Under the pieces are notes generated by a model, which was not told the origin of the DNA, did no database searches, and was given only the letters and a program-made list of their open reading frames with translations. Positions 52,801-61,436 of a stretch of 64,000 nt of DNA are shown here, in pieces. Source of the DNA: DASWIG01 sp965371445. Lineage in GTDB: Bacteria > Acidobacteriota > Thermoanaerobaculia > Multivoradales > J023. The stretch lies in the NCBI GenBank assembly GCA_965371445.1, contig CBDUYN010000028.1:1-64000 (forward strand), read 5' to 3'. Position 1 is the first letter of the stretch. Each line of letters starts with the position of its first letter. A program made the position numbers and the translations under genes.

Positions 52801-52817
52801 GTCGCGAGTCTTTTCAT
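49797..52817 (-). CDS. TonB-dependent outer membrane receptor with N-terminal CarboxypepD-regulatory-like domain
   Basis: 1006 residues from the ATG at 52817 (AAGGA seven bases before), beginning the signal peptide KRLATFGLLFFFLGLPALAQ. Residues ~22-105 form the CarboxypepD_reg-like domain (GSISGTMTSPDGEGLPGVTV, GKYRFQLLPPGNYELSFSLE). The plug follows (LVTSEAPMIDISSSELKTAI, KLPVGQEYQDLVKLIPGVQY, DIDQIAIVKGGATAVDFNRS) and then a long beta-barrel ending LQLAVIFKF with the terminal Phe of outer membrane proteins. This Oar-like arrangement is abundant in Acidobacteriota and is used for large substrates. Neighbours (NamZ muramidase) could suggest peptidoglycan or glycan fragments, but no SusD-like partner is present. 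Confidence 0.9.
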   Translation of the reverse strand: MKRLATFGLLFFFLGLPALAQQTGSISGTMTSPDGEGLPGVTVEASGDVLPLARTAVTVASGKYRFQLLPPGNYELSFSLEGFTPVTRSLKVLLQQTATVDIVMQLAGITDTLLVTSEAPMIDISSSELKTAIDNTVISKLPVGQEYQDLVKLIPGVQYTEDEVRGPSAGGSGQDNVYQFDGVNVNLPLFGTLSSEPSSHDIDQIAIVKGGATAVDFNRSGGFTINSVSKSGKNAYHGTVSYQIQSAGMTGDLDTGSSEEFDEDKDWAVVNIGGPVVKENLFFYASYYRPTKSRDSASNAYGEVPDLEDERDELFGKLTFTPTDSFLLNASYRDSDRKLTGRGVSEFETASRSVGDDVTLEIAIAEGSWVLSDTSYLTFKYTDYGNENSARPDNLLGFPVTVGSGGTRLDVDNLDQQGQLEVPTSDTCGDDAACLAFIDPIINRYGYLDNGVPTGGGFVGVDDQLNNDDFFRQSFQIGYNHLFGDDVTHDLHVGYQWYLDEEDLLRTSNGWGEIEVIGGLPSDGPDGTFYQARIQQAGTVGFPAGVINSQYESQNFEINDTIAWKDWTFNVGVLVSNDELFGQDLRENPSNLSGFELDIGNKYKMYEIDWEDMIQPRLGAIWAYDGGNTVYANYARYHPAASSLPRAASWARNSGNQVLEVFFDAAGNQIGDRQLGGSSGKFFQEDMNPRAIDEYLVGTARQINSKWTARAHARYRYAYNFWEDTNNTGRSRLLAPEPISQEDYIPNLNDFRAEIGGSSYVIAELDFAVNKYYEASLEAEYRSSNAYFRGTYVWSHYYGNFDQDNTSGVNDANRFIGSSFIADFAGRQLWNDKDGNLRGDRRHQLKLFGYFNFDWDGSVGVFAIYQSGQPWEVWNADYYRCLDPIAIDRNDPACQVGGTGSSSDTYRFGSCLDPESGGPGTGVCPYPRAEPAGNRTTSDHWQVDLNYTQDFRLGDRYNVQLRFDVFNVFDQQTGYNINPDEKEAGFGEPRSFFDPRRLQLAVIFKF

Positions 52818-53005
52818 GCCAAGTCCTTTCTCGAAGTCGTCCGTAGGGTGGAGTCGAAGTCTACGGCAGCGCCTTCTCCACCGGCTCTCAAAGCTTGGAG
52901 ACGGACCCCGTTTCCTCCTCCAGGGGGATCCAGCCAGCGCGCTACCGAGGAAAGAACAGAGTAGCACGGCCAAAATCGGCCTTTCAACACGTATTCACGG
53001 GCCAC

Positions 53006-54226
53006 CTACCGCGATTCCTGACCGTAGAGGAGAGCTGGTCGCCGGTCCTTGCGCCAGGTGTCGTGGTCACCCCGGTCGGCGGCGACGATCGCCTCGACGC
53101 TTCTGCCGCGCCGCAGGTCCTCGAGGACGCGAGGCGTTCCGAGAAGACGCGTCAGGACGGCGCCGTCCCGGAGCCACACGAAGCCGTCCTGGAGCGAGAG
53201 CGCTTTGAGCAGAGCGATGCCCAAACGGTAAGGCTCCGCCACGCAGGGACCGCTCACCCGGACGCGCAGTCCGGCACACTCCACGTCGAGGTACCGGGGA
53301 CGGGATGCGGCCACGGAGCTGCGCGGCGTGAAGCTCACCGGGACGAGCTCATAACCCGGAGCGTCGACGGTAAGCTTCGCCGTGTCGAGCCATGGGGCCC
53401 CGAGCCGCAGGAACGGCGCCTCCGTGCCCCGGCCCTCGGAGACGTTGGTGGCCTCCAGCAGGCCCGTTCCCGGGTAGGCCAGGGCGGCCTCGGCGCTCCT
53501 CAGATTGGGCGACGGCGACACCCAGGGCCGGCCCGTGTCGGCCCACGCCATCTCCCGCTTCCAGCCCCGCATGGGGATCACGGTGAGCCGCGCCTTGGGC
53601 TCAAGGCTCGCGTTGACGTAGCGGGCCATCTCTCCCAGGGTCAGCCCGTGGACCAGCGGTCCCGGCGCCAGGTTCACGAAGCTCGACGCCACGACGTCAC
53701 GAGGCGCGGCGACGGGCCCTTCGACACGGACGCCTCCCAGAGGATTCGGACGGTCGAGGACGACGAATTCCTTCCCTGACTCCGCGGCCGCCTCGAGGCA
53801 GAGGATCAGCGTCGAGACGTAGGTGTAGAAGCGGACGCCGGCGCCCTGGAGGTCGAAGACGAGGACGTCGATCTCGGCGAGGTCCTTGGGAGTAGGCTTT
53901 CGCCGTTCTCCGTAGAGGCTGGTGACGGGTAGGCCGCTTTCCGGGTCGCGTCCGCTCTCGACGCTTTTCCCCGCCGCCGCGCGGCCACGCAGGCCGTGCT
54001 CGGGGGTGAAGAGCCGCACGACGTCGAGCCCCAGGCCGCGCACGACGTCGATCGCGTGGCGTCCGTCGGCGGTGACCGAGGCGGCGTGGACGACGAGCCC
54101 GAGGCGCTTGCCGGCGAGCTCTGGCGCACCGTCGGCCGCGAGGCGTTCGAGGCCGACTTCGACGATCGGCGCCCCGAAGACGGGCTGGCACACGAAGAGC
54201 AACAGAGATAGAAGGATCTGCTTCAC
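53006..54226 (-). CDS. namZ: Exo-beta-N-acetylmuramidase NamZ-like (DUF1343, GH171)
   Basis: 406 residues with a signal peptide (MKQILLSLLLFVCQPVFG). The DUF1343 blocks are complete: LAGKRLGLVVHAASVTADG, LFTPEHGLRGRAAAGK, LPVTSLYGERRKPTPKDL, DVLVFDLQGAGVRFYTYV, FVVLDRPNPLGG, PSPNLRSAEAALAYPGTGLL and EGRGTEAPF. The founding member NamZ releases terminal MurNAc from peptidoglycan chains; acidic residues in the PEHG and FDLQG segments are the likely active site. It is transcribed divergently from a beta-lactamase-fold hydrolase, a pairing that would fit cell-wall recycling. Confidence 0.9.
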   Translation of the reverse strand: MKQILLSLLLFVCQPVFGAPIVEVGLERLAADGAPELAGKRLGLVVHAASVTADGRHAIDVVRGLGLDVVRLFTPEHGLRGRAAAGKSVESGRDPESGLPVTSLYGERRKPTPKDLAEIDVLVFDLQGAGVRFYTYVSTLILCLEAAAESGKEFVVLDRPNPLGGVRVEGPVAAPRDVVASSFVNLAPGPLVHGLTLGEMARYVNASLEPKARLTVIPMRGWKREMAWADTGRPWVSPSPNLRSAEAALAYPGTGLLEATNVSEGRGTEAPFLRLGAPWLDTAKLTVDAPGYELVPVSFTPRSSVAASRPRYLDVECAGLRVRVSGPCVAEPYRLGIALLKALSLQDGFVWLRDGAVLTRLLGTPRVLEDLRRGRSVEAIVAADRGDHDTWRKDRRPALLYGQESR

Positions 54227-54247
54227 GCCATCAGTATACTTCGGAAA

Positions 54248-54291
54248 GTAGGGCAGGCTCCGCCTGCCATGGCGGGCGGAGCCCGCCCTAC
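54248..54291. repeat. REP-like palindrome between the divergent namZ and serine hydrolase genes
   Basis: GTAGGGCAGGCTCCGCC and GGCGGAGCCCGCCCTAC form two arms around CATGG with a one-position imperfection. It lies between two gene starts, so it is not a terminator; it looks like a dispersed palindromic element. Confidence 0.6.
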
Positions 54292-54321
54292 GAAGAGGAT
54301 CGCCTGAAAGGGAGCTACACC

Positions 54322-55770
54322 GTGATAGGAAAGACGACCATCGTGCTCGCGCTCACGTTGCTCGCCGGCCCGCTCCGTGCCGACACGAGCGACTTCGTCC
54401 AGCAACACCCACCGCTCGCCGACGCCGCCGTCCTGCTCGACATGTGGATCGAGGAGCAGATGGCCTACCACCACCTGCCGGCGCTCTCGATCGGCGTCGT
54501 CTACGACCAGGAGCTAATCTGGGCCCAGGGCTACGGCTTCGCCGACCAGGAGAAGAAAACGCCCGTCACCCCCGCGACGATCTTCCGGATGGGCTCGATC
54601 ACCAAGCTCTTCACCTCGGTCGCGGTCCTCCAACTCCGGGATCGGGGCAAGCTCCGCCTCGACGACCCGGTCTCGGAGCACCTGCCCTGGTTCGAGGTGC
54701 AGAGCTCTTTCGGAGGCGAGCCGGAGATCACCGTCCGCCATCTCCTGACCCACACCTCGGGCCTTCCCCGGGAAGCGGCGTTCCCCTACTGGACCGACCA
54801 CGACTTCCCCACCCGCGAGGAGATCCGCGAAGCTCTGCCGAGCCAGAGCGCCGTCTTCGCGCCGGCGACTCGGTACAAGTATTCGAACCTGGGGATCGCT
54901 CTGCTCGGCGAGATCGTCGCGGAGGTCTCCGGCGAGCCCTTCGCGGGCTACCTCACGAAAAACGTCCTCGCGCCTCTCGGCATGACCAGCACGACCCTCG
55001 CGCCGGCCGAGGAGCACCTGCGGAGGATGACGAACGCCTACCTGCGCCGGACCGAGGACGGCAGCCGCGGCGTCGCGGACTACTACGAGACCCGGGGGCT
55101 CGCGCCAGCGGCGAACGTCGTCTCGACCGTCGAGGACATGGCCCGCTTCGCCGCCCTCCAGTTCCGCGACGACGCGCCCATAGCGGCGGGCGAGCAAATC
55201 TTGAAGGGCTCGACGATCCGCGAGATGCACCGTCCGCACTGGATCTACGCCGACTGGACCCGCGGCCGGGGACTGGGATTCGCCGTCTCCCGGCGCGACG
55301 ACAAGACGATCGTCTCCCACGGCGGCTGGGTGGCGGGACACCGCAGCCACCTCCTCCTCGTACCCGACGAGTTGGTTGCCGTCGTCGCCATGACCAACGC
55401 CGACGACGCGAGTCCGGCCGTTTTCACCTACCAGGCGCTTGACCTCCTGGGCGGCGCGATCGCCGAGGCCGTGGCGCCCAAGCCGGAAGAAAAGCGGGCC
55501 GATCCTGCCTGGCAACGCTTCCTCGGCGAGTACACCGACCCCTGGGGCTGGGAGTACAAGGTCATGATCCTCGGCGACGAGCTCGTCATGTACTCGCAGG
55601 GCTACCCGCCCGACGACGATCCGAGGGACGGCCTCACGAAGCTCACCCCGGTCTCGGAGAACACCTTCCGCATGAGCGACGGCGAGCTCGTGGTCTTCGA
55701 GACGGACGACGACGGCAAGGTCGTCCGCGTCAAGCGGCGCTACGACTACGTCTATCCGAAGAAGAGGTAG
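54322..55770 (+). CDS. Serine hydrolase of the beta-lactamase/DD-peptidase fold
   Basis: 482 residues. GTG start with AAAGGGA about eight bases before and a signal peptide (IVLALTLLAGPLRA). Class C-type motifs: SITK (Ser92, Lys95), the tyrosine motif Tyr187-Ser-Asn (YKYSNLG) and HGGWVAGHRS in place of KTG. Members of this family are esterases, DD-peptidases or D-aminopeptidases, less often true beta-lactamases. The last ~100 residues (WQRFLGEYTDPWGWEYKVMI) are a lipocalin-like domain seen in such enzymes. Located opposite namZ, it may trim muropeptides. The 3' end overlaps the convergent SpmA/SpmB-like gene by 19 bp. Confidence 0.88.
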   Translation: MIGKTTIVLALTLLAGPLRADTSDFVQQHPPLADAAVLLDMWIEEQMAYHHLPALSIGVVYDQELIWAQGYGFADQEKKTPVTPATIFRMGSITKLFTSVAVLQLRDRGKLRLDDPVSEHLPWFEVQSSFGGEPEITVRHLLTHTSGLPREAAFPYWTDHDFPTREEIREALPSQSAVFAPATRYKYSNLGIALLGEIVAEVSGEPFAGYLTKNVLAPLGMTSTTLAPAEEHLRRMTNAYLRRTEDGSRGVADYYETRGLAPAANVVSTVEDMARFAALQFRDDAPIAAGEQILKGSTIREMHRPHWIYADWTRGRGLGFAVSRRDDKTIVSHGGWVAGHRSHLLLVPDELVAVVAMTNADDASPAVFTYQALDLLGGAIAEAVAPKPEEKRADPAWQRFLGEYTDPWGWEYKVMILGDELVMYSQGYPPDDDPRDGLTKLTPVSENTFRMSDGELVVFETDDDGKVVRVKRRYDYVYPKKR

Positions 55771-56981
55771 GTCACGAAAACGGCGGCCGCGAAGCCGGCG
55801 GCGTCGGCCGCCAGGCCGCAGCCGACGGCGTGGCGCGTCCGCCGGATGCCGACCGAGCCGAAGTAGACCGCCATCACGTAGAACGTCGTCTCCGTGCTGC
55901 CCTGGACGGTTGAGACAAGCCGTCCGGCAAAGGAGTCGGCGCCGTGGGTCTGCATCGTCTCCAGCATGAGCCCGCGCGCGCCGCTCCCCGAGAGCGGACG
56001 CATGAGCCCGGTCGGCAAGCCGTCGACCCAGCGCGCGTCAAGGCCGACACCCTCCACCCCCCAGCGCACGGCGTCGAGGACGGCTTCAAGCGTGCCGCTG
56101 GCGCGCAACACGCCGATCGCCACCAGCATCGCCACGAGATAGGGGATGATCCCCACGGCGACCTGAAAACCCTCCTTCGCCCCCTCGACGAACGTCTCGT
56201 AGACCGGCTGCCGGCGCCAGGCCGCGAGTCCCAGGAACGCCACGATCACGGCGAAGATGACAAAGTTGGAAACGAGCGACGACTGCCGTTCCATCACCTC
56301 CCGAGGAAGGCGCGAGAAGTAGAAGACGATGCCGGCGACGAAAGCCGTCATGGCGCCCAGGTAGGCCAGCACCACCGGGTCCCAGATCCGCAGCTTCTGG
56401 ACGGCCGAGGTGACCACGAGACCCACCAGCGTGCTGCAAAACGTCGCGATCAGGAGCGGGATGAAGACGTCGGTCGGGTCGGCGGCGCCCATCTGGGCCC
56501 GGTAGACGAAGATCGTCGCCGGGATGAGCGTCACCGCCGAGGTGTTGACGACGAGGAAGAGGATCTGGTCGTCCGAGGCTTGCTCGGGATCGGGGTTCAA
56601 GGACTGTAGCTCCTTCATCGCCTTCAGGCCGAGCGGCGTCGCCGCGTTGTCGAGGCCCAGCATGTTGGCCGCCATGTTCATGACGATCGAGCCCATGGCC
56701 GGGTGACCCTCGGGAATGCTGGGAAAGAGCCGGCGCAGGAGCGGACCGAAAGCGCGGGCCATCAAGTCGACCGCGCCTCCCTTCTCGCCCAGGCGCATCA
56801 CCCCCAGCCACAGGGACATGACCGCGGTCAAACCGAGGGCGATCTCGAAACCCGTTTTAGACATTTCGAAGATCGCGGCGACCATGGCCGCCCAGACCTC
56901 GGCTTCGCCGTAGAAGGCCCAACGCACCAGGCCGACGGCAAAGGCGACGAAAAAAAATCCACCCCAGATCTTGTTCAGCAC
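55752..56981 (-). CDS. SpmA-SpmB-like nucleoside recognition (Gate) domain membrane protein
   Basis: 409 residues with about ten hydrophobic helices and two Gate domains. The first half has MGSIVMNMAANMLGLDNAAT (SpmA-like); the second has VAVGIIPYLVAMLVAIGVLR and VQGSTETTFYVMAVYFGSVG (SpmB-like). In Bacillus these halves are the separate spore maturation proteins SpmA and SpmB; fused forms are widespread in non-sporulating bacteria, where they are probably transporters of unknown substrate. There is no sporulation context here. It follows the serine hydrolase convergently with a 19-bp overlap. Confidence 0.87.
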   Translation of the reverse strand: MLNKIWGGFFFVAFAVGLVRWAFYGEAEVWAAMVAAIFEMSKTGFEIALGLTAVMSLWLGVMRLGEKGGAVDLMARAFGPLLRRLFPSIPEGHPAMGSIVMNMAANMLGLDNAATPLGLKAMKELQSLNPDPEQASDDQILFLVVNTSAVTLIPATIFVYRAQMGAADPTDVFIPLLIATFCSTLVGLVVTSAVQKLRIWDPVVLAYLGAMTAFVAGIVFYFSRLPREVMERQSSLVSNFVIFAVIVAFLGLAAWRRQPVYETFVEGAKEGFQVAVGIIPYLVAMLVAIGVLRASGTLEAVLDAVRWGVEGVGLDARWVDGLPTGLMRPLSGSGARGLMLETMQTHGADSFAGRLVSTVQGSTETTFYVMAVYFGSVGIRRTRHAVGCGLAADAAGFAAAVFVTYLFFG

Positions 56982-57042
56982 GGCGTTCTCCCGTCTCCGG
57001 AGCTAAAGTCCTGGCGCTCCGGCGCGGCGAGGGCGTCGGGGC

Positions 57043-57237
57043 CTATTGGAAGATCTCCTGGACCGAGACTTCGATTCCCGTACCTGGATCGAGGATGTTG
57101 CCGCCCGAGAGGACGGTGAGCTTGTCCCTGTACTTGAAGAGCGCACCGGTCAAGTAGCTCTGGACGATCGCGTGGTTCTTGCTCGGCATGGGCTTTCCCC
57201 GCTCCTCTCCGTAGATGGTAGCCAGCGCTGCATGCAT
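57043..57237 (-). pseudogene. Uma2-family nuclease-like gene with the middle deleted
   Basis: 64 residues from the ATG at 57237, preceded by AGGAG. The N-terminal part, GKPMPSKNHAIVQSYLTGAL plus FKYRDKLTVLS, is the start of a Uma2 (DUF820) protein, which has the PD-(D/E)XK fold and is usually about 190 residues. It then jumps to GGNILDPGTGIEVSVQEIFQ, the family's end. The catalytic centre is missing. The frame is intact, so a small product may still be made. Its 5' region (GGAGAA.GACCATG) resembles that of the second remnant at 59975. Confidence 0.6.
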
Positions 57238-57339
57238 GGTCGTTCTCCTAAGCCTCCGATGCTGTGTCCTCGGGACGAGTCTACAGGGACGTGGGTCCCT
57301 CTTCAAGCCGATACGGAATCGTCCAGACCGGGCCTCACC

Positions 57340-57369
57340 TTGACGCCTTCCCGCCGTCTTGGCTAGGCT
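57340..57369 (+). promoter_or_regulatory. Possible promoter of the S46 peptidase gene
   Basis: TTGACG (57340-57345), an 18-bp spacer and TAGGCT (57364-57369), about 78 bp before the start. Confidence 0.35.
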
Positions 57370-57446
57370 GCCGGGGTCCTCGCCTGGAAACAGGACATCC
57401 GCTTCGAGATCTACACAGAACTCTCATCAACACGTGAGGTTACCCC

Positions 57447-59657
<2,211 letters not shown>

Positions 59658-59808
59658 CCCCCTCCCCGCCCGGCGAGACCCCCTCGCTCCCGTCTCGCGA
59701 CGGGTGGCCAAGGCGTCGGGCCGCTAGAACGGCGGCCCCGAGAAGGCCTGCTCGAGACCGGCGACGTGCCTCTGGAGGTGAATGGCAAGCCTCGGAAGGT
59801 CGTCATGG

Positions 59809-59955
59809 CTCGGCTTGGCCTTGTCTTCGCTCGGCCGTCGGCCGAGCGCGCTTTGCGCGCTCGGACAAGGCCAAGCCGAGCTCTCCCGAACTTTCGTGAC
59901 CCATCCAGATCCTGAGCCTCCGTTCAAGGCTCATGTCTGCTTGACCTTGCCACCC
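59809..59955. repeat. MITE-like palindromic element, copy 1
   Basis: Exact 17-bp inverted arms CTCGGCTTGGCCTTGTC (59809-59825) and its complement (59864-59880) enclose two smaller palindromes. About 50 bp later a conserved block GTCTGCTTGACCTTGCCACC ends the unit. Copies 2 and 3 are at 60482 and 61281. Confidence 0.8.
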
Positions 59956-59974
59956 AGAGAGGGCTCTGCCTGCA

Positions 59975-60174
59975 CTACTCCTGGAAGATCTCATCGACCG
60001 ACACCTCGATCCCCGTGGCCGGGTCGAAGACGACACCGCTCGAATGGTGCTCGGGTTTCTTGCCAGGGGCAAGGACGACGATCGTCTCCAGGGAAGGCTG
60101 GGTCGCCGAGAGGATCTCGATGACGAGCATCGGCGCCACGGGTCTTCATAGCTCTTCGCCAGCGCTTTCTGCAT
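59975..60174 (-). pseudogene. Second Uma2-family remnant, internally deleted and frameshifted
   Basis: ATG at 60174 (GAGGAG upstream) gives MQKALAKSYEDP, after which the frame must change to read APMLVIEILSATQPSLETIV, PGKKPEHHSSGVVFDPATG and IEVSVDEIFQE with a stop at 59975. LVIEILS is the Uma2 segment with the catalytic Glu; the N-terminal half of the nuclease domain is gone. The end is homologous to that of the remnant at 57043 (DP.TGIEVSV.EIFQ). A strong promoter lies upstream at 60315-60343, and a short ORF start (MDDDTIRRLRKDFNDPGHA, from 60282 or the ATG at 60276) lies between. Confidence 0.6.
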
Positions 60175-60314
60175 GGTCTTTCTCCTCAGCTCGGTACGAC
60201 AACTACCCTGACACAGGGGGGCGTGGCCCGGATCGTTGAAGTCCTTTCGGAGGCGGCGGATGGTGTCGTCGTCCATGATCATGATGGTTTTCCCCTTCGT
60301 TTGAGCATGGGTTT

Positions 60315-60343
60315 AATCTAGAGTAGCGGGAGCAAGAAGTCAA
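60315..60343 (-). promoter_or_regulatory. Sigma70-type promoter in an AT-rich patch, minus strand
   Basis: On the minus strand: TTGACT (60343-60338), a 17-bp spacer and TAGATT (60320-60315), preceded by an A/T-rich stretch like an UP element. It points at the small ORF from 60282 and the Uma2 remnant. It is among the best promoters in the window, yet serves a broken gene. Confidence 0.6.
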
Positions 60344-60365
60344 GGATTCTTTTATTTTCTTCAAT

Positions 60366-60425
60366 CTTGCCACCCAGGCAAGGAGACATGATCTTGCGTC
60401 TGGGTGGCAAGGTCAAGCAGACGAG
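60366..60425. repeat. Partial inverted copy of the MITE-like element's end block
   Basis: CTTGCCACCC (60366-60375) and, 26 bases on, GGGTGGCAAGGTCAAGCAGA (60402-60421), which is the complement of the conserved right-end block of the element. The two form a local inverted repeat. Apart from this, the promoter at 60315 and copy 2 of the element, the 60175-60663 stretch shows no gene. Confidence 0.6.
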
Positions 60426-60481
60426 AATCTGACAACGGAGCCTTTGAGGGTGGGTGTTCACCTCGGAGCGTTGAGGTGGCA

Positions 60482-60622
60482 CGGCTTGGCCTTGTCTTCG
60501 GCTGGCACGAGCGCGCTGTCGCGCGCTCGGTCAAGGCCAAGCCGAGCGGCGCAGAAAAATCGAGGTGAAGATCACAGGATGTACCACGATCCACGGCCTT
60601 CGTCTGCTTGACATTGCCACCC
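60482..60622. repeat. MITE-like palindromic element, copy 2
   Basis: Arms CGGCTTGGCCTTG and CAAGGCCAAGCCG (60482-60545) around GAGCGCGCTGTCGCGCGCTC, ending with TCTGCTTGACATTGCCACCC at 60603-60622. The middle differs more from copies 1 and 3. Confidence 0.75.
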
Positions 60623-60663
60623 GGCATGGTCCGACAATGCCGGGAAGAAACCATCTCTATGAT

Positions 60664-61290
60664 CTAAGATCCCGGCTCGGGGGGCGTGGGCGGCAGGAGA
60701 AGCCGGAAGCCCCGGTACTGGAGCCTGAAATCCGGGATCCAGAAGCTTCGGTGAGCAGCGCGCGCGATGTCGGCGTTGAGCCAGCAGCTGCCGCCGCGGG
60801 GCACGCGTCGTCCGGCGACTCCACCCTTCCGGCAAGCAACGCATAGGGCTCCGCCCATTTCCCCTCGTCCCCCCGGACGCGCCGGGCGTGCTTGCCAACC
60901 TTCCGTCTCCATGGCTCGGGTCGCTTCGAACGCCGCCGGGGGACGCCGCTCGTATCCGCTATGCAGAGCGCCCCACTCCTTCAAGCTCAGGCTTCCCTCC
61001 TGCTCGAAGGGCAGCCGTCCGGTGAAGAGCTGGTAGAGCACCAGGCCGAGGGCGTAGACGTCGCTTTGGACAGACGCGGAGCCGTCGTCAAAGAGCTCGG
61101 GCGCCATGTAGCCGGGTGTGCCGGCGGCCGGCGGTACGGCGACCCGGCGTCCGACCAAGCGCTCCGTGTCGCGGGCCAGCCCGAAGTCCGAGATCCGAAC
61201 GCGGTGGACACCGTCGAGCAGGACGTTGGCGGGTTTCAGGTCGCGATGCAGGATGCCCGCCTTGTGAATGGCGGGGCACGCAGCCTTGCC
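60664..61290 (-). pseudogene. Ser/Thr kinase remnant joined to the end of an FGE-sulfatase domain
   Basis: The frame encodes the middle of a Hanks-type kinase: AIHKAGILHRDLKPANVLLD (catalytic loop), RISDFGLARD (Mg loop) and GTPGYMAPELF, then QSDVYALGLVLYQLFTGRLP. The N-lobe with the ATP-binding Lys is missing, replaced by copy 3 of the MITE-like element. After the C-lobe start the sequence jumps to RVPRGGSCWLNADIARAAHR plus YRGFRLL, the C-terminal signature of FGE-sulfatase (SUMF1) domains. Kinase-FGE fusions are known in Acidobacteriota and Planctomycetes; here about two thirds of such a protein is absent. It is certainly non-functional as a kinase. Confidence 0.75.
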
Positions 61291-61423
61291 TTCGCTCGGC
61301 CGTCGGCCGAGCGCGCTGCGCGCGCTCGGACAAGGCCAAGCCGAGCCGTCCCGACGTCCTGAGATGAAGCCTCCATCTCCTGAGGCTTCGTTCGAAGCTC
61401 TTGTCTGCTTGACCTTGCCACCC
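61281..61423. repeat. MITE-like palindromic element, copy 3
   Basis: The right arm GACAAGGCCAAGCCGAG (61329-61345) is identical to copy 1; the left arm is degenerate. The inner palindromes CTCGGCCGTCGGCCGAG and GCGCGCTGCGCGCGC are kept. The unit ends GTCTGCTTGACCTTGCCACC (61403-61422). It abuts the truncated kinase frame and the 3' end of the zinc protease gene. Confidence 0.8.
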
Positions 61424-61436
61424 TCAGGCACACAGG

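Noticed and set aside
54322..55770. Antibiotic-resistance beta-lactamase
   Set aside because: It has SxxK and YSN but HGG instead of KTG and an extra C-terminal domain, which fits esterase or peptidase relatives better than a true beta-lactamase.
55752..56981. Sporulation function for the SpmA/SpmB-like protein
   Set aside because: No other sporulation genes; the family is widespread in non-sporulating bacteria.
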